Positions 31,891 to 44,500 of a stretch of 64,000 bases of DNA are shown here, piece after piece. The stretch covers positions 11,292,184 through 11,356,183 of the forward strand of contig CM024168.1 in the NCBI GenBank assembly GCA_013433145.1, read 5' to 3'. Position 1 is the stretch's first letter. The number at the start of each line of letters is the position of its first letter. A program made the translations under genes and the position numbers. Under the pieces are notes generated by a model, which saw nothing but the letters and a program-made list of their open reading frames with translations, was not told where the DNA came from and ran no database searches. The stretch is from Ascaris suum (taxonomy: Eukaryota > Nematoda > Chromadorea > Rhabditida > Ascarididae).

Positions 31891-31915
31891 ACAACAACAA
31901 CAACAACAACAACAA
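31891..31915. repeat. (CAA)n microsatellite
   Basis: Eight ACA units lie about 38 bp before the satellite boundary at 31,953. Confidence 0.95.
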
Positions 31916-33017
31916 GTGGCTGTCAAAAGTGAAAGCAAAGGACTGTCATCAATTGTGCCAGGTTCCCCTATTGCAGAGAACGATGGCGCATATAGACAAT
32001 CCACTTCTGGTGCCTCAATTGAGCTGAAATTATGCAAGCGTACGTTATTTGATGTTCTGAGTTGAATGGCAGCAAAAAAAACTGCATGTTTCTGTGAGAA
32101 GTTTTCGAGTTCCTATGATGCCCGGATGAGCTATTGCAGAGAACGATGGCGCGTCCAGAAAATCCACTTCTGGTGCCTCAGTTGAGCTGAGATTATGCAA
32201 GCGTACGTTATTTGATGTTCTGAGTTGAATGGCAGCAAAAAAACTGCATGTTTCTGTGAGAAGTTTTCGAGTTCCTATGATGCCCGGATGAGCTATTGCA
32301 GAGAACGATGGCGCATCCATAAAATATACTTCTGGTGCCTCAGTTGAGCTGAAATTATGCAAGCGAACGTTATTTGATGTTCTGAGTTGAATGGCAGCAA
32401 AAAAACTGCATGTTTCTGTGAGAAGTTTTCGAGTTCCTATGATGCCCGGATGAGCTATTGCAGAGAACGATGGCGCATCCATAAAATATACTTCTGGTGC
32501 CTCAGTTGAGCTGAAATTATGCAAGCGAACGTTATTTGATGTTCTGAGTTGAATGGCAGCAAAAAAACTGCATGTTTCTGTGAGAAGTTTTCGAGTCCCT
32601 ATGATGCCGGGATGAGCTATTGCAGAGAACGATGGCGCGTCCAGAAAATCCACTTCTGGTGCCTCAGTTGAGCTGAGATTATGCAAGCGTACGTTATTTG
32701 ATGTTCTGAGTTGAATGGCAGCAAAAAAACTGCATGTTTCTGTGAGAAGTTTTCGAGTTCCCATGATGCCCGGATGAGCTATTGCAGAGAACGATGACGC
32801 ATCCAGAAAATCCACTTCTGGTGCCTCAGTTGAGCTGAAATTATGCAAGCGTACGTTATCTGATGTTCTGAGTTGAATGGCAGCAAAAAAACTGCATGTT
32901 TCTGTGAGAAGTTTTCGAGTCCCTATGATGCCGGGATGAGCTATTGCAGAGAACGATGGCGCATCCGGAAAATCCACTTCTGGTGCCTCAGTTGAGCTGA
33001 AATTATGCAAGCGAACG

Positions 33018-35390
33018 TTATTTGATGTTCTGAGTTGAATAGCAGCAAAAAAAACTGCATATTTCTGTGAGAAGTTTTCGAGTTCCTATGATGCCCGGAT
33101 GAGCTATAGCAGAGAACGATGGCGCATCCAGAAAATCCACTTCTGGTGCCTCAATTGAGCTGAAATTAGGCAAGCGTACGTTATTTGATGTTCTGAGTTG
33201 AATGGCAGCAAAAAAACTGCATGTTTCTGTGAGAAGTTTTCGAGTTCCTAGGATGCCCGGATGAGCTATTGCAGAGAACGATGGCGCATGAGCTATTGCA
33301 GAGAACGATGGCGCATCAAGAAAATCCACTTCTGGTGCCTCAATTGAGCTGAAATTAGGCAAGCGTACGTTATTTGATGTTCTGAGTTGAATGGCAGCAA
33401 AAAAACTGCATGTTTCTGTGAGAAGTTTTCGAGTCCCTATGATGCCCGGATGAGTTACTGCAGAGAACGATGGCGGATCCAGAAAATCCACTTCTGGTGC
33501 CTCAGTTGAGCTGAAATTATGCAAGCGAACGTTATTTGATGTTCTGAGTTGAATGGCAGCAAAAAAACTGCATGTTTCTGTGAGAAGTTTTCGAGTTCCT
33601 ATGATGCCCGGATGAGCTATTGCAGAGAACGATGGCGCATGAGCTATTGCAGAGAGCGATGGCGCATCCAGAAAATCCACTTCTGGCGCCTCAATTGAGC
33701 TGAAATTATGCAATCGTACGTTATTTGATGTTCTGAGTTGAATGGCAGCAAAAAAACTGCATGTTTCTGTGAGAAGTTTTCGAGTTCCTATGATGCACGG
33801 ATGAGCTATTGCAGAGAACGATCGCGCATCCAGAAAATCTACTTCTGGTGCCTCAATTGAGCTGAAAGTATGCAAGCATAAGTTATTTGATGTTCTGAGT
33901 TGAATGGCAGCAAAAAAAACTGCATGTTTCTGTGAGAAGTTTTCGAGTTCCTATGATGCCCGGATGAGCTATTGCAGAGAACGATGGCGCATCAAGAAAA
34001 TCCACTTCTGGTGCCTCAATTGAGCTGAAATTAGGCAAGCGTACGTTATCTGATGTTCTGAGTTGAATGGCAGCAAAAAAACTGCATGTTTCTGTGAGAA
34101 GTTTTCGAGTCCCTATGATGCCCGGATGAGTTACTGCAGAGAACGATGGCGGATCCAGAAAATCCACTTCTGGTGCCTCAGTTGAGCTGAAATTATGCAA
34201 GCGAACGTTATTTGATGTTCTGAGTTGAATGGCAGCAAAAAAACTGCATGTTTCTGTGAGAAGTTTTCGAGTTCCTATGATGCCCGGATGAGCTATTGCA
34301 GAGAACGATGGCGCATGAGCTATTGCAGAGAGCGATGGCGCATCCAGAAAATCCACTTCTGGCGCCTCAATTGAGCTGAAATTATGCAGTCGTACGTTAT
34401 TTGATGTTCTGAGTTGAATGGCAGCAAAAAAACTGCATGTTTCTGTGAGAAGTTTTCGAGTTCCTATGATGCACGGATGAGCTATTGCAGAGAACGATCG
34501 CGCATCCAGAAAATCTACTTCTGGTGCCTCAATTGAGCTGAAAGTATGCAATCGTACGTTACTTGATGTTCTGAGTTGAATGGCAGCAAAAAAACTGCAT
34601 GTTTCTGTGAGAAGTTTTCGAGTTCCTATGATGCACGGATGAGCTATTGCAGAGAACGATCGCGCATCCAGAAAATCTACTTCTGGTGCCTCAATTGAGC
34701 TGAAAGTATGCAAGCATAAGTTATTTGATGTTCTGAGTTGAATGGCAGCAAAAAAACTGCATGTTTCTGTGAGAAGTTTTCGAGTTCCTATGATGCCCGG
34801 ATGAGCTATTGCAGAGAACGATGGCGCATCCAGAAAATATACTTCTGGTGCCTCAGTTGAGCTGAAATTATGCAAGCGAACGTTATTTGATGATCTGAGT
34901 TGAATGGCAGCAAAAAAAACTGCATGTTTCTGTGAGAGGTTTTCGAGTTCCTATGATGCCCGGATGAGCTATTGCAGAGAACCATGGCGCATCCAGAAAA
35001 TATACTTCTGGTGCCTCAGTTGAGCTGAAATTATGCAAGCGAACGTTATTTGATGTTCTGAGTTGAATGGCAGCAAAAAAAACTGCATGTTTCTGTGAGA
35101 AGTTTTCGAGTTCCTATGATGCCCGGATGAGCTATTGCAGAGAACGATGGCGCATGAGCTATTGCAGAGAGCGATGGCGCATCCAGAAAATCCACTTCTG
35201 GCGCCTCAATTGAGCTGAAATTATGCAATCGTACGTTATTTGATGTTCTGAGTTGAATGGCAGCAAAAAAACTGCATGTTTCTGTGAGAAGTTTTCGAGT
35301 TCCTATGATGCACGGATGAGCTATTGCAGAGAACGATCGCGCATCCAGAAAATCTACTTCTGGTGCCTCAATTGAGCTGAAAGTATGCAA
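33018..35390. repeat. Higher-order duplication, about 1,515-bp offset
   Basis: The run of monomers ending at 33,875 recurs ending at 35,390 with the same order of variants, including the GCACGG and ATCGCGCATCC forms. The offset of 1,515 bp corresponds to nine monomer slots of mixed 162/189 length. Confidence 0.7.
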
Positions 35391-37470
35391 GCGTAAGTTA
35401 TTTGATGTTCTGAGTTGAATGGCAGCAAAAAAAACTGCATGTTTCTGTGAGAAGTTTTCGAGTTCCTATGATGCCCGGATGAGCTATTGCAGAGAACGAT
35501 GGCGCATCAAGAAAATCCACTTCTGGTGCCTCAATTGAGCTGAAATTAGGCAAGCGTACGTTATTTGATGTTCTGAGTTGAATGGCAGCAAAAAAACTGC
35601 ATGTTTCTGTGAGAAGTTTTCGAGTCCCTATGATGCCCGGATGAGTTACTGCAGAGAACGATGGCGGATCCAGAAAATCCACTTCTGGTGCCTCAGTTGA
35701 GCTGAAATTATGCAAGCGAACGTTATTTGATGTTCTGAGTTGAATGGCAGCAAAAAAACTGCATGTTTCTGTGAGAAGTTTTCGAGTTCCTATGATGCCC
35801 GGATGAGCTATTGCAGAGAACGATGGCGCATGAGCTATTGCAGAGAGCGATGGCGCATCCAGAAAATCCACTTCTGGCGCCTCAATTGAGCTGAAATTAT
35901 GCAGTCGTACGTTATTTGATGTTCTGAGTTGAATGGCAGCAAAAAAACTGCATGTTTCTGTGAGAAGTTTTCGAGTTCCTATGATGCACGGATGAGCTAT
36001 TGCAGAGAACGATCGCGCATCCAGAAAATCCACTTCTGGTGCCTCAATTGAGCTGAAAGTATGCAATCGTACGTTACTTGATGTTCTGAGTTGAATGGCA
36101 GCAAAAAAACTGCATGTTTCTGTGAGAAGTTTTCGAGTTCCTATGATGCACGGATGAGCTATTGCAGAGAACGATCGCGCATCCAGAAAATCTACTTCTG
36201 GTGCCTCAATTGAGCTGAAAGTATGCAAGCATAAGTTATTTGATGTTCTGAGTTGAATGGCAGCAAAAAAACTGCATGTTTCTGTGAGAAGTTTTCGAGT
36301 TCCTATGATGCCCGGATGAGCTATTGCAGAGAACGATGGCGCATCCAGAAAAATACTTCTGGTGCCTCAGTTGAGCTGAAATTATGCAAGCGAACGTTAT
36401 TTGATGTTCTGAGTTGAATGGCAGCAAAAAAAACTACATGTTTCTGTGAGAGGTTTTCGAGTTCCTATGATGCCCGGATGAGCTATTGCAGAGAACGATG
36501 GCGCATCCAGAAAATATACTTCTGGTGCCTCAGTTGAGCTGAAATTATGCAAGCGAACGTTATTTGATGTTCTGAGTTGAATGGCAGCAAAAAAAACTGC
36601 ATGTTTCTGTGAGAAGTTTTCGAGTTCCTATGATGCCCGGATGAGCTATTGCAGAGAACGATGGCGCATGAGCTATTGCAGAGAACGATGGCGCATCCAG
36701 AAAATCCACTTCTGGTGCCTCAGGTGGGCTGAAATTATGCAAGCGAACATTATTTGATGTTCTGAGTTGAATGGCTGCAAAAAAACTGCATGTTTCTGTG
36801 AGAAGTTTTCGAGTCCCTATGATGCCGGGATGAGCTATTGCAGAGAACGATGGCGCATCCGGAAAATCCACTTCTGGTGCCTCAATTGAGCTGAAATTAT
36901 GCAAGCGAACGTTATTTGATGTTCTGAGTTGAATGGCAGCAAAAAAACTGCATGTTTCTGTGAGAAGTTTTCGAGTTCCTATGATGCCCGGATGAGCTAT
37001 TGCAGAGAACGATGGCGCATCCAGAAAATCCACTTCTGGTGCCTCAACTGAGCTGAAATTATGCAAGCGTACGTTATTTGATGTTCTGAGTTGAATGGCA
37101 GCAAAAAAAACTGCATGCTTCTGTGAGAAGTTTTCGAGTTCCTATGATGCCCGGATGAGCGATTGCAGAGAACGATGGCGCATGAGCTATTGCAGAGAAC
37201 GATGGCGCATCCAGAAAATCCACTTCTGGTGCCTCAATTGAGCTGAAATTAGGCAAGCGTACGTTATCTGATGTTCTGAGTTGAATGGCCGCAAAAAAAA
37301 CTGCATGTTTCTGTGAGAAGTTTTCGAGTTCCTATGATGCCCGGATGAGCTATTGCAGAGAACGATGGCGCATCCAGAAAATATACTTCTGGTGCCTCAG
37401 TTGAGCTGAAATTATGCAGGCGAACGTTATTTGATGTTCTGAGTTGAATGGCCGCAAAAAAACTGCATGT

Positions 37471-39174
37471 TTATATGAGAAGTTTTCGAGTTCCTATGAT
37501 GCCCGGATGAGTTACTGCAGAGGACGATGGCGCATCCAGAAAATCCACTTCTGGTGCCTCAGTTGAGCTGAAATTATGCAAGCGAACGTTATTTGATGTT
37601 CTGAGTTGAATGGCAGCAAAAAAACTGCATGTTTCTGTGTGAAGTTTTCGAGTTCCTATGATGCCCGGATGAGCTATTGCAGAGAACGATGGCGCATGAG
37701 CTATTGCAGAGAGCGATGGCGCATCCAGAAAATCCACTTCTGGCGCCTCAATTGAGCTGAAATTATGCAATCGTACGTTATTTGATGTTCTGAGTTGAAT
37801 GGCAGCAAAAAAACTGCATGTTTCTGTGAGAAGTTTTCGAGTTAATATGATGCACGGATGAGCTATTGCAGAGAACGATGGCGCATGAGCTATTGCAGAG
37901 AACGATGGCGCATCCAGAAAATCCACTTCTGGTGCCTCAATTGAGCTGAAATTAGGCAAGCGTACGTTATCTGATGTTCTGAGTTGAATGGCAGCAAAAA
38001 AACTGCATGTTTCTGTGAGAAGTTTTCGAGTTCCTATGATGCCCGGATGAGCGATTGCAGAGAACGATGGCGCATGAGCTATTGCAGAGAACGATGGCGC
38101 ATCCAGAAAATCCACTTCTGGTGCCTCAATTGAGCTGAAATTAGGCAAGCGTACGTTATTTGATGTTCTGAGTTGAATGGCCGCAAAAAAAACTGCATGT
38201 TTCTGTGAGAAGTTTTCGAGTTCCTATGATGCCCGGATGAGCTATTGCAGAGAACGATGGCGCATCCAGAAAATATACTTCTGGTGCCTCAGTTGAGCTG
38301 AAATTATGCAGCGAACGTTATTTGATGTTCTGAGTTGAATGGCCGCAAAAAAACTGCATGTTTATATGAGAAGTTTTCGAGTTCCTATGATGCCCGGATG
38401 AGTTACTGCAGAGGACGATGGCGGATCCAGAAAATCCACTTCTGGTGCCTCAGTTGAGCTGAAATTATGCAAGCGAACGTTATTTGATGTTCTGAGTTGA
38501 ATGGCAGCAAAAAAACTGCATGTTTCTGTGAGAAGTTTTCGAGTTCCTATGATGCCCGGATGAGCTATTGCAGAGAACGATGGCGCATGAGCTATTGCAG
38601 AGAGCGATGGCGCATCCAGAAAATCCACTTCTGGCGCCTCAATTGAGCTGAAATTATGCAATCGTACGTTATTTGATGTTCTGAGTTGAATGGCAGCAAA
38701 AAAACTGCATGTTTCTGTGAGAAGTTTTCGAGTTAATATGATGCACGGATGAGCTATTGCAGAGAACGATGGCGCATGAGCTATTGCAGAGAACGATGGC
38801 GCATCCAGAAAATCCACTTCTGGTGCCTCAATTGAGCTGAAATTAGGCAAGCGTACGTTATCTGATGTTCTGAGTTGAATGGCAGCAAAAAAACTGCATG
38901 TTTCTGTGAGAAGTTTTCGAGTTCCTATGATGCCCGGATGAGCTATTGCAGAGAACGATGGCGCATCCAGAAAATATACTTCTGGTGCCTCAGTTGAGCT
39001 GAAATTATGCAAGCGAACGTTATTTGATGATCTGAGTTGAATGGCAGCAAAAAAAACTGCATGTTTCTGTGAGAGTTTTCGAGTTCCTATGATGCCCGGA
39101 TGAGCTATTGCAGAGAACCATGGCGCATCCGGAAAATATACTTCTGGTGCCTCAGTTGAGCTGAAATTATGCAA
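37471..39174. repeat. Higher-order duplication, 891-bp offset
   Basis: The variant series starting at 37,471 (TTTATATGAG, GTTACTGCAGAGGACG, then AGTTAATATGATGCACGG) is repeated starting at 38,362. Confidence 0.7.
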
Positions 39175-39724
39175 GCGAACGTTATTTGATGTTCTGAGTT
39201 GAATGGCAGCAAAAAAAACTGCATGTTTCTGTGAGAAGTTTTCGAGTTCCTATGATGCCCGGATGAGCTATTGCAGAGAACGATGGCGCATCCGGAAAAT
39301 CCACTTCTGGTGCCTCAGTTGAGCTGAAATTATGCAAGCGTACGTTATCTGATGTTCTGAGTTAAATGGCAGCAAAAAAACTGCATGTTTCTGTGAGAAG
39401 TTTTCGAGTCTCTATGATGCCGGGATGAGCTATTGCAGAGAACGATGGCGCATCCGGAAAATCCACTTCTGGTGCCTCAGTTGAGCTGAAATTATGCAAG
39501 CGAACGTTATTTGATGTTCTGAGTTGAATGGCAGCAAAAAAACTGCATGTTTCTGTGAGAAGTTTTCGAGTTCCTATGATGCCCGGATGAGCTATTGCAG
39601 AGAACGATGGCGCATCCAGAAAATCCACTTCTGGTGCCTCAATTGAGCTGAAATTAGGCAAGCGTACGTTATCTGATGTTCTGAGTTGAATGGCAGCAAA
39701 AAAACTGCATGTTTCTGTGAGAAG

Positions 39725-41525
39725 TTATCGAGTTCCTAGGATGCCCGGATGAGCTATTGCAGAGAACGATGGCGCATGAGCTATTGCAGAGAACGATGGC
39801 GCATCAAGAAAATCCACTTCTGGTGCCTCAATTGAGCTGAAATTAGGCAAGCGTACGTTATCTGATGTTCTGAGTTGAATGGCAGCAAAAAAACTGCATG
39901 TTTCTGTGAGAAGTTTTCGAGTCCCTATGATGCCCGGATGAGTTATTGCAGAGAACGATGGCGCATCCGGAAAATCCACTTCTGGTGCCTCAGTTGGGCT
40001 GAAATTATGCAAGCGAACGTTATTTGATGTTCTGAGTTGAATGGCCGCAAAAAAAACTGCATGTTTCTGTGAGAAGTTTTCGAGTTCCTATGATGCCCGG
40101 ATGAGCTATTGCAGAGAACGATGGCGCATCCAGAAAATATACTTCTGGTGCCTCAGTTGAGCTGAAATTATGCAGGCGAACGTTATTTGATGTTCTGAGT
40201 TGAATGGCCGCAAAAAAACTGCATGTTTATATGAGAAGTTTTCGAGTTCCTATGATGCCCGGATGAGTTACTGCAGAGGACGATGGCGGATCCAGAAAAT
40301 CCACTTCTGGTGCCTCAGTTGAGCTGAAATTATGCAAGCGAACGTTATTTGATGTTCTGAGTTGAATGGCAGCAAAAAAACTGCATGTTTCTGTGAGAAG
40401 TTTTCGAGTTGCTATGATGCCCGGATGAGCTATTGCAGAGAACGATGGCGCATGAGCTATTGCAGAGAGCGATGGCGCATCCAGAAAATCCACTTCTGGC
40501 GCCTCAATTGAGCTGAAATTATGCAATCGTACGTTATTTGATGTTCTGAGTTGAATGGCAGCAAAAAAACTGCATGTTTCTGTGAGAAGTTTTCGAGTTC
40601 CTATGATGCACGGATGAGCTATTGCAGAGAACGATCGCGCATCCAGAAAATCTACTTCTGGTGCCTCAATTGAGCTGAAAGTATGCAAGCATAAGTTATT
40701 TGATGTTCTGAGTTGAATGGCAGCAAAAAAACTGCATGTTTCTGTGAGAAGTTTTCGAGTTCCTATGATGCCCGGATGAGCTATTGCAGAGAACGATGGC
40801 GCATCCGGAAAATCCACTTCTGGTGCCTCAGTTGAGCTGAAATTATGCAAGCGTACGTTATCTGATGTTCTGAGTTGAATGGCAGCAAAAAGACTGCATG
40901 TTTCTGTGAGAAGTTTTCGAGTCCCTATGATGCCGGGATGAGCTATTGCAGAGAACGATGGCGCATCCGGAAAATCCACTTCTGGTGCCTCAGTTGAGCT
41001 GAAATTATGCAAGCGAACGTTATTTGATGTTCTGAGTTGAATGGCAGCAAAAAAACTGCATGTTTCTGTGAGAAGTTTTCGAGTTCCTATGATGCCCGGA
41101 TGAGCTATTGCAGAGAACGATGGCGCATCCAGAAAATCCACTTCTGGTGCCTCAATTGAGCTGAAATTAGGCAAGCGTACCTTATCTGATGTTCTGAGTT
41201 GAATGGCAGCAAAAAAACTGCATGTTTCTGTGAGAAGTTATCGAGTTCCTAGGATGCCCGGATGAGCTATTGCAGAGAATGATGGCGCATGAGCTATTGC
41301 AGAGAACGATGGCGCATCAAGAAAATCCACTTCTGGTGCCTCAATTGAGCTGAAATTAGGCAAGCGTACGTTATCTGATGTTCTGAGTTGAATGGCAGCA
41401 AAAAAACTGCATGTTTCTGTGAGAAGTTTTCGAGTCCCTATGATGCCCGGATGAGTTATTGCAGAGAACGATGGCGCATCCGGAAAATCCACTTCTGGTG
41501 CCTCAGTTGGGCTGAAGTTATGCAA
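39725..41525. repeat. Higher-order duplication, 1,513-bp offset
   Basis: 39,725-40,012 and 41,238-41,525 encode the same 95-residue translation, including the shared GAAGTTATCGAG variant near the left end of each. Confidence 0.75.
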
Positions 41526-44500
41526 GCGAACGTTATTTGATGTTCTGAGTTGAATGGCCGCAAAAAAAACTGCATGTTTCTGTGAGAAGTTTTCGAGTTC
41601 CTATGATGGCCGGATGAGTTACTGCAGAGGACGATGGCGGATCCAGAAAATCCACTTCTGGTGCCTCAGTTGAGCTGAAATTATGCAAGCGAACGTTATT
41701 TGATGTTCTGAGTTGAATGGCAGCAAAAAAACTGCATGTTTCTGTGAGAAGTTTTCGAGTTCCTATCATGCCCGGATGAGCTATTGCAGAGAACGATGGC
41801 GCGTCCAGAAAATCCACTTCTGGTGCCTCAGTTGAGCTGAAATTATGCAAGCGTACGTTATTTGATGTTCTGAGTTGAATGGCAGCAAAAAAACTGCATG
41901 TTTCTGTGAGAAGTTTTCGAGTTCCTATGACGCCCGGATGAGCTATTGCAGAGAACGATGGCGCATCCGGAAAATCCACTTCTGGTGCCTCAGTTGAGCT
42001 GAAATTATGCAAGCGTACGTTATCTGATGTTCTGAGTTGAATGGCAGCAAAAAAACTGCATGTTTCTGTGAGAAGTTTCCGAGTCCCTATGATGCCGGGA
42101 TGAGCCATTGCAGAGAACGATGGCGCATCCGGAAAATCCACTTCTGGTGCCTCAGTTGAGCTGAAATTATGCAAGCGAACGTTATTTGATGTTCTGAGTT
42201 GAATGGCAGCAAAAAAACTGCATGTTTCTGTGAGAAGTTTTCGAGTTCCTATGATGCCCGGATGAGCTATTGCAGAGAACGATGGCGCATCCAGAAAATC
42301 CACTTCTGGTGCCTCAATTGAGCTGAAATTAGGCAAGCGTACGTTATCTGATGTTCTGAGTTGAATGGCAGCAAAAAAACTGCATGTTTCTGTGAGAAGT
42401 TTTCGAGTTCCTAGGATGCCCGGATGAGCTATTGCAGAGAACGATGGCGCATGAGCTATTGCAGAGAACGATGGCGCATCAAGAAAATCCACTTCTGGTG
42501 CCTCAATTGAGCTGAAATTAGGCAAGCGTACGTTATCTGATGTTCTGAGTTGAATGGCAGCAAAAAAACTGCATGTTTCTGTGAGAAGTTTTCGAGTCCC
42601 TATGATGCCCGGATGAGCTATTGCAGAGAACGATGGCGCATCCGGAAAATCCTCTTCTGGTGCCTCAGTTGGGCTGAAATTATGCAAGCGAACGTTATTT
42701 GATGTTCTGAGTTGAATGGCAGCAAAAAAACTGCATGTTTCTGTGAGAAGTTTTCGAGTTCCTATGATGCCCGGATGAGCTATTGCAGAGAACGATGGCG
42801 CATGAGCTATTGCAGAGAGCGATGGCGCATCCAGAAAATCCACTTCTGGCGCCTCAATTGAGCTGAAATTATGCAATCGTACGTTATTTGATGTTCTGAG
42901 TTGAATGGCAGCAAAAAAACTGCATGTTTCTGTGAGAAGTTTTCGAGTTCCTATGATGCCCGGATGAGCGACTGCAGAGAACGATGGCGCATCCAGAAAA
43001 TCCACTTCTGGTGCCTCAATTGAGCTGAAACTATGCAAGCGCAAGTTGTTTGATGTTCTGAGTTGAATGGCAGCAAAAAAAACTGCATGTTTCTGTGAGA
43101 AGTTTTCGAGTTCCTATGATGCCCGGATGAGCTATTGCAGAGAACGATGGCGCATCCAGAAAATATACTTCTGGTGCCTCAGTTGAGCTGAAATTATGCA
43201 AGCGAACGTTATTTGATGATCTGAGTTGAATGGCAGCAAAAAAAACTACATGTTTCTGTGAGAGTTTTCGAGTTCCTATGATGCCCGGATGAGCTATTGC
43301 AGAGAACCATGGCGCATCCAGAAAATCCACTTCTGGTGACTCAATTGAGCTGAAATTATGCAAGCGTAAGTTATTTGATGTTCTGAGTTGAATGGCAGCA
43401 AAAAAAACTGCATGTTTCTGTGAGAAGTTTTCGAGTTCCTATGATGCCCGGATGAGCTATTGCAGAGAACGATGGCGCATCCAGAAAATCCACTTCTGGT
43501 GCCTCGGTTGAGCTGAAATTATGCAAGCGTACGTTATTTGGTGTTCTGAGTTGAATGGCAGCAGAAAAAACTGCATGTTTCTGTGAGAAGTTTTCGAGTT
43601 CCTATGATGCCCGGATGAGCTATTGCAGAGAACGATGGCGCATCCGGAAAATCCGCTTCTGGTGCCTCAGTTGAGCTGAAATTATGCAAGCGAACGTTAT
43701 TTGATGTTCTGAGTTGAATGGCGGCAAAAAAACTGCATGTTTCTGTGAGAAGTTTTCGAGTTCCTATGATGCCCGGATGAGCTATTGCAGAGAACGATGG
43801 CGCATCCAGAAAATCCACTTCTGGTGCCTCAGTTGAGCTGAAATTATGCAAGCGTACGTTATCTGATGTTCTGAGTTGAATGGCAGCAAAAAAAAACTGC
43901 ATGTTTCTGTGAGAACTTTTCGAGTTCCTATGATGCCCGGATGAGCTATTGCAGAGAACGATGGCGCATGAGCTATTGCAGAGAACGATGGCGCATCCAG
44001 AAAATCCACTTCTGGTGCCTCAATTGAGCTGAAATTATGCAGGCGTACGTTATTTGATGTTCTGAGTTGAATGGCAGCAAAAAAAACTGCATGCTTCTGT
44101 GAGAAGTTTTCGAGTTCCTATGATGCCCGGATGAGCTATTGCAGAGAACGATGGCGCATCCAGAAAATCCACTTCTGGTGCCTCAGTTGAGCTGAAATTA
44201 TGCAGGCGTACGTTATTTGATGTTCTGAGTTGAATGGCAGCAAAAAAACTGCATGTTTCTGTGAGAAGTTTTCGAGTTCCTATGATGCCCGGATGAACGA
44301 TTGCAGAGAACGATGGCGCATCCAGAAAATCCACTTGTGGTGCCTCAACTGAGCTGAAATTATGCAAGCATAAGTTATTTGATGTTCTGAGTTGAATGGC
44401 AGCAAAAAAAACTGCATGTTTCTGTGAGAAGTTTTCGAGTTCCTATGATGCCCGGATGAGCTATTGCATAGAACGATGGCGCATCCAGAAAATCCACTTC

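Larger units (their letters stand above)
30872..31952. other. Spacer between inverted satellite arms
   Basis: 1,081 bp of non-satellite DNA flanked by the inverted arms. It contains the candidate exon at 31,472-31,623, a (CAA)n tract and a short GCAAG/CTTGC inverted repeat near 31,777-31,792. No terminal inverted repeats of its own were seen. Confidence 0.7.
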
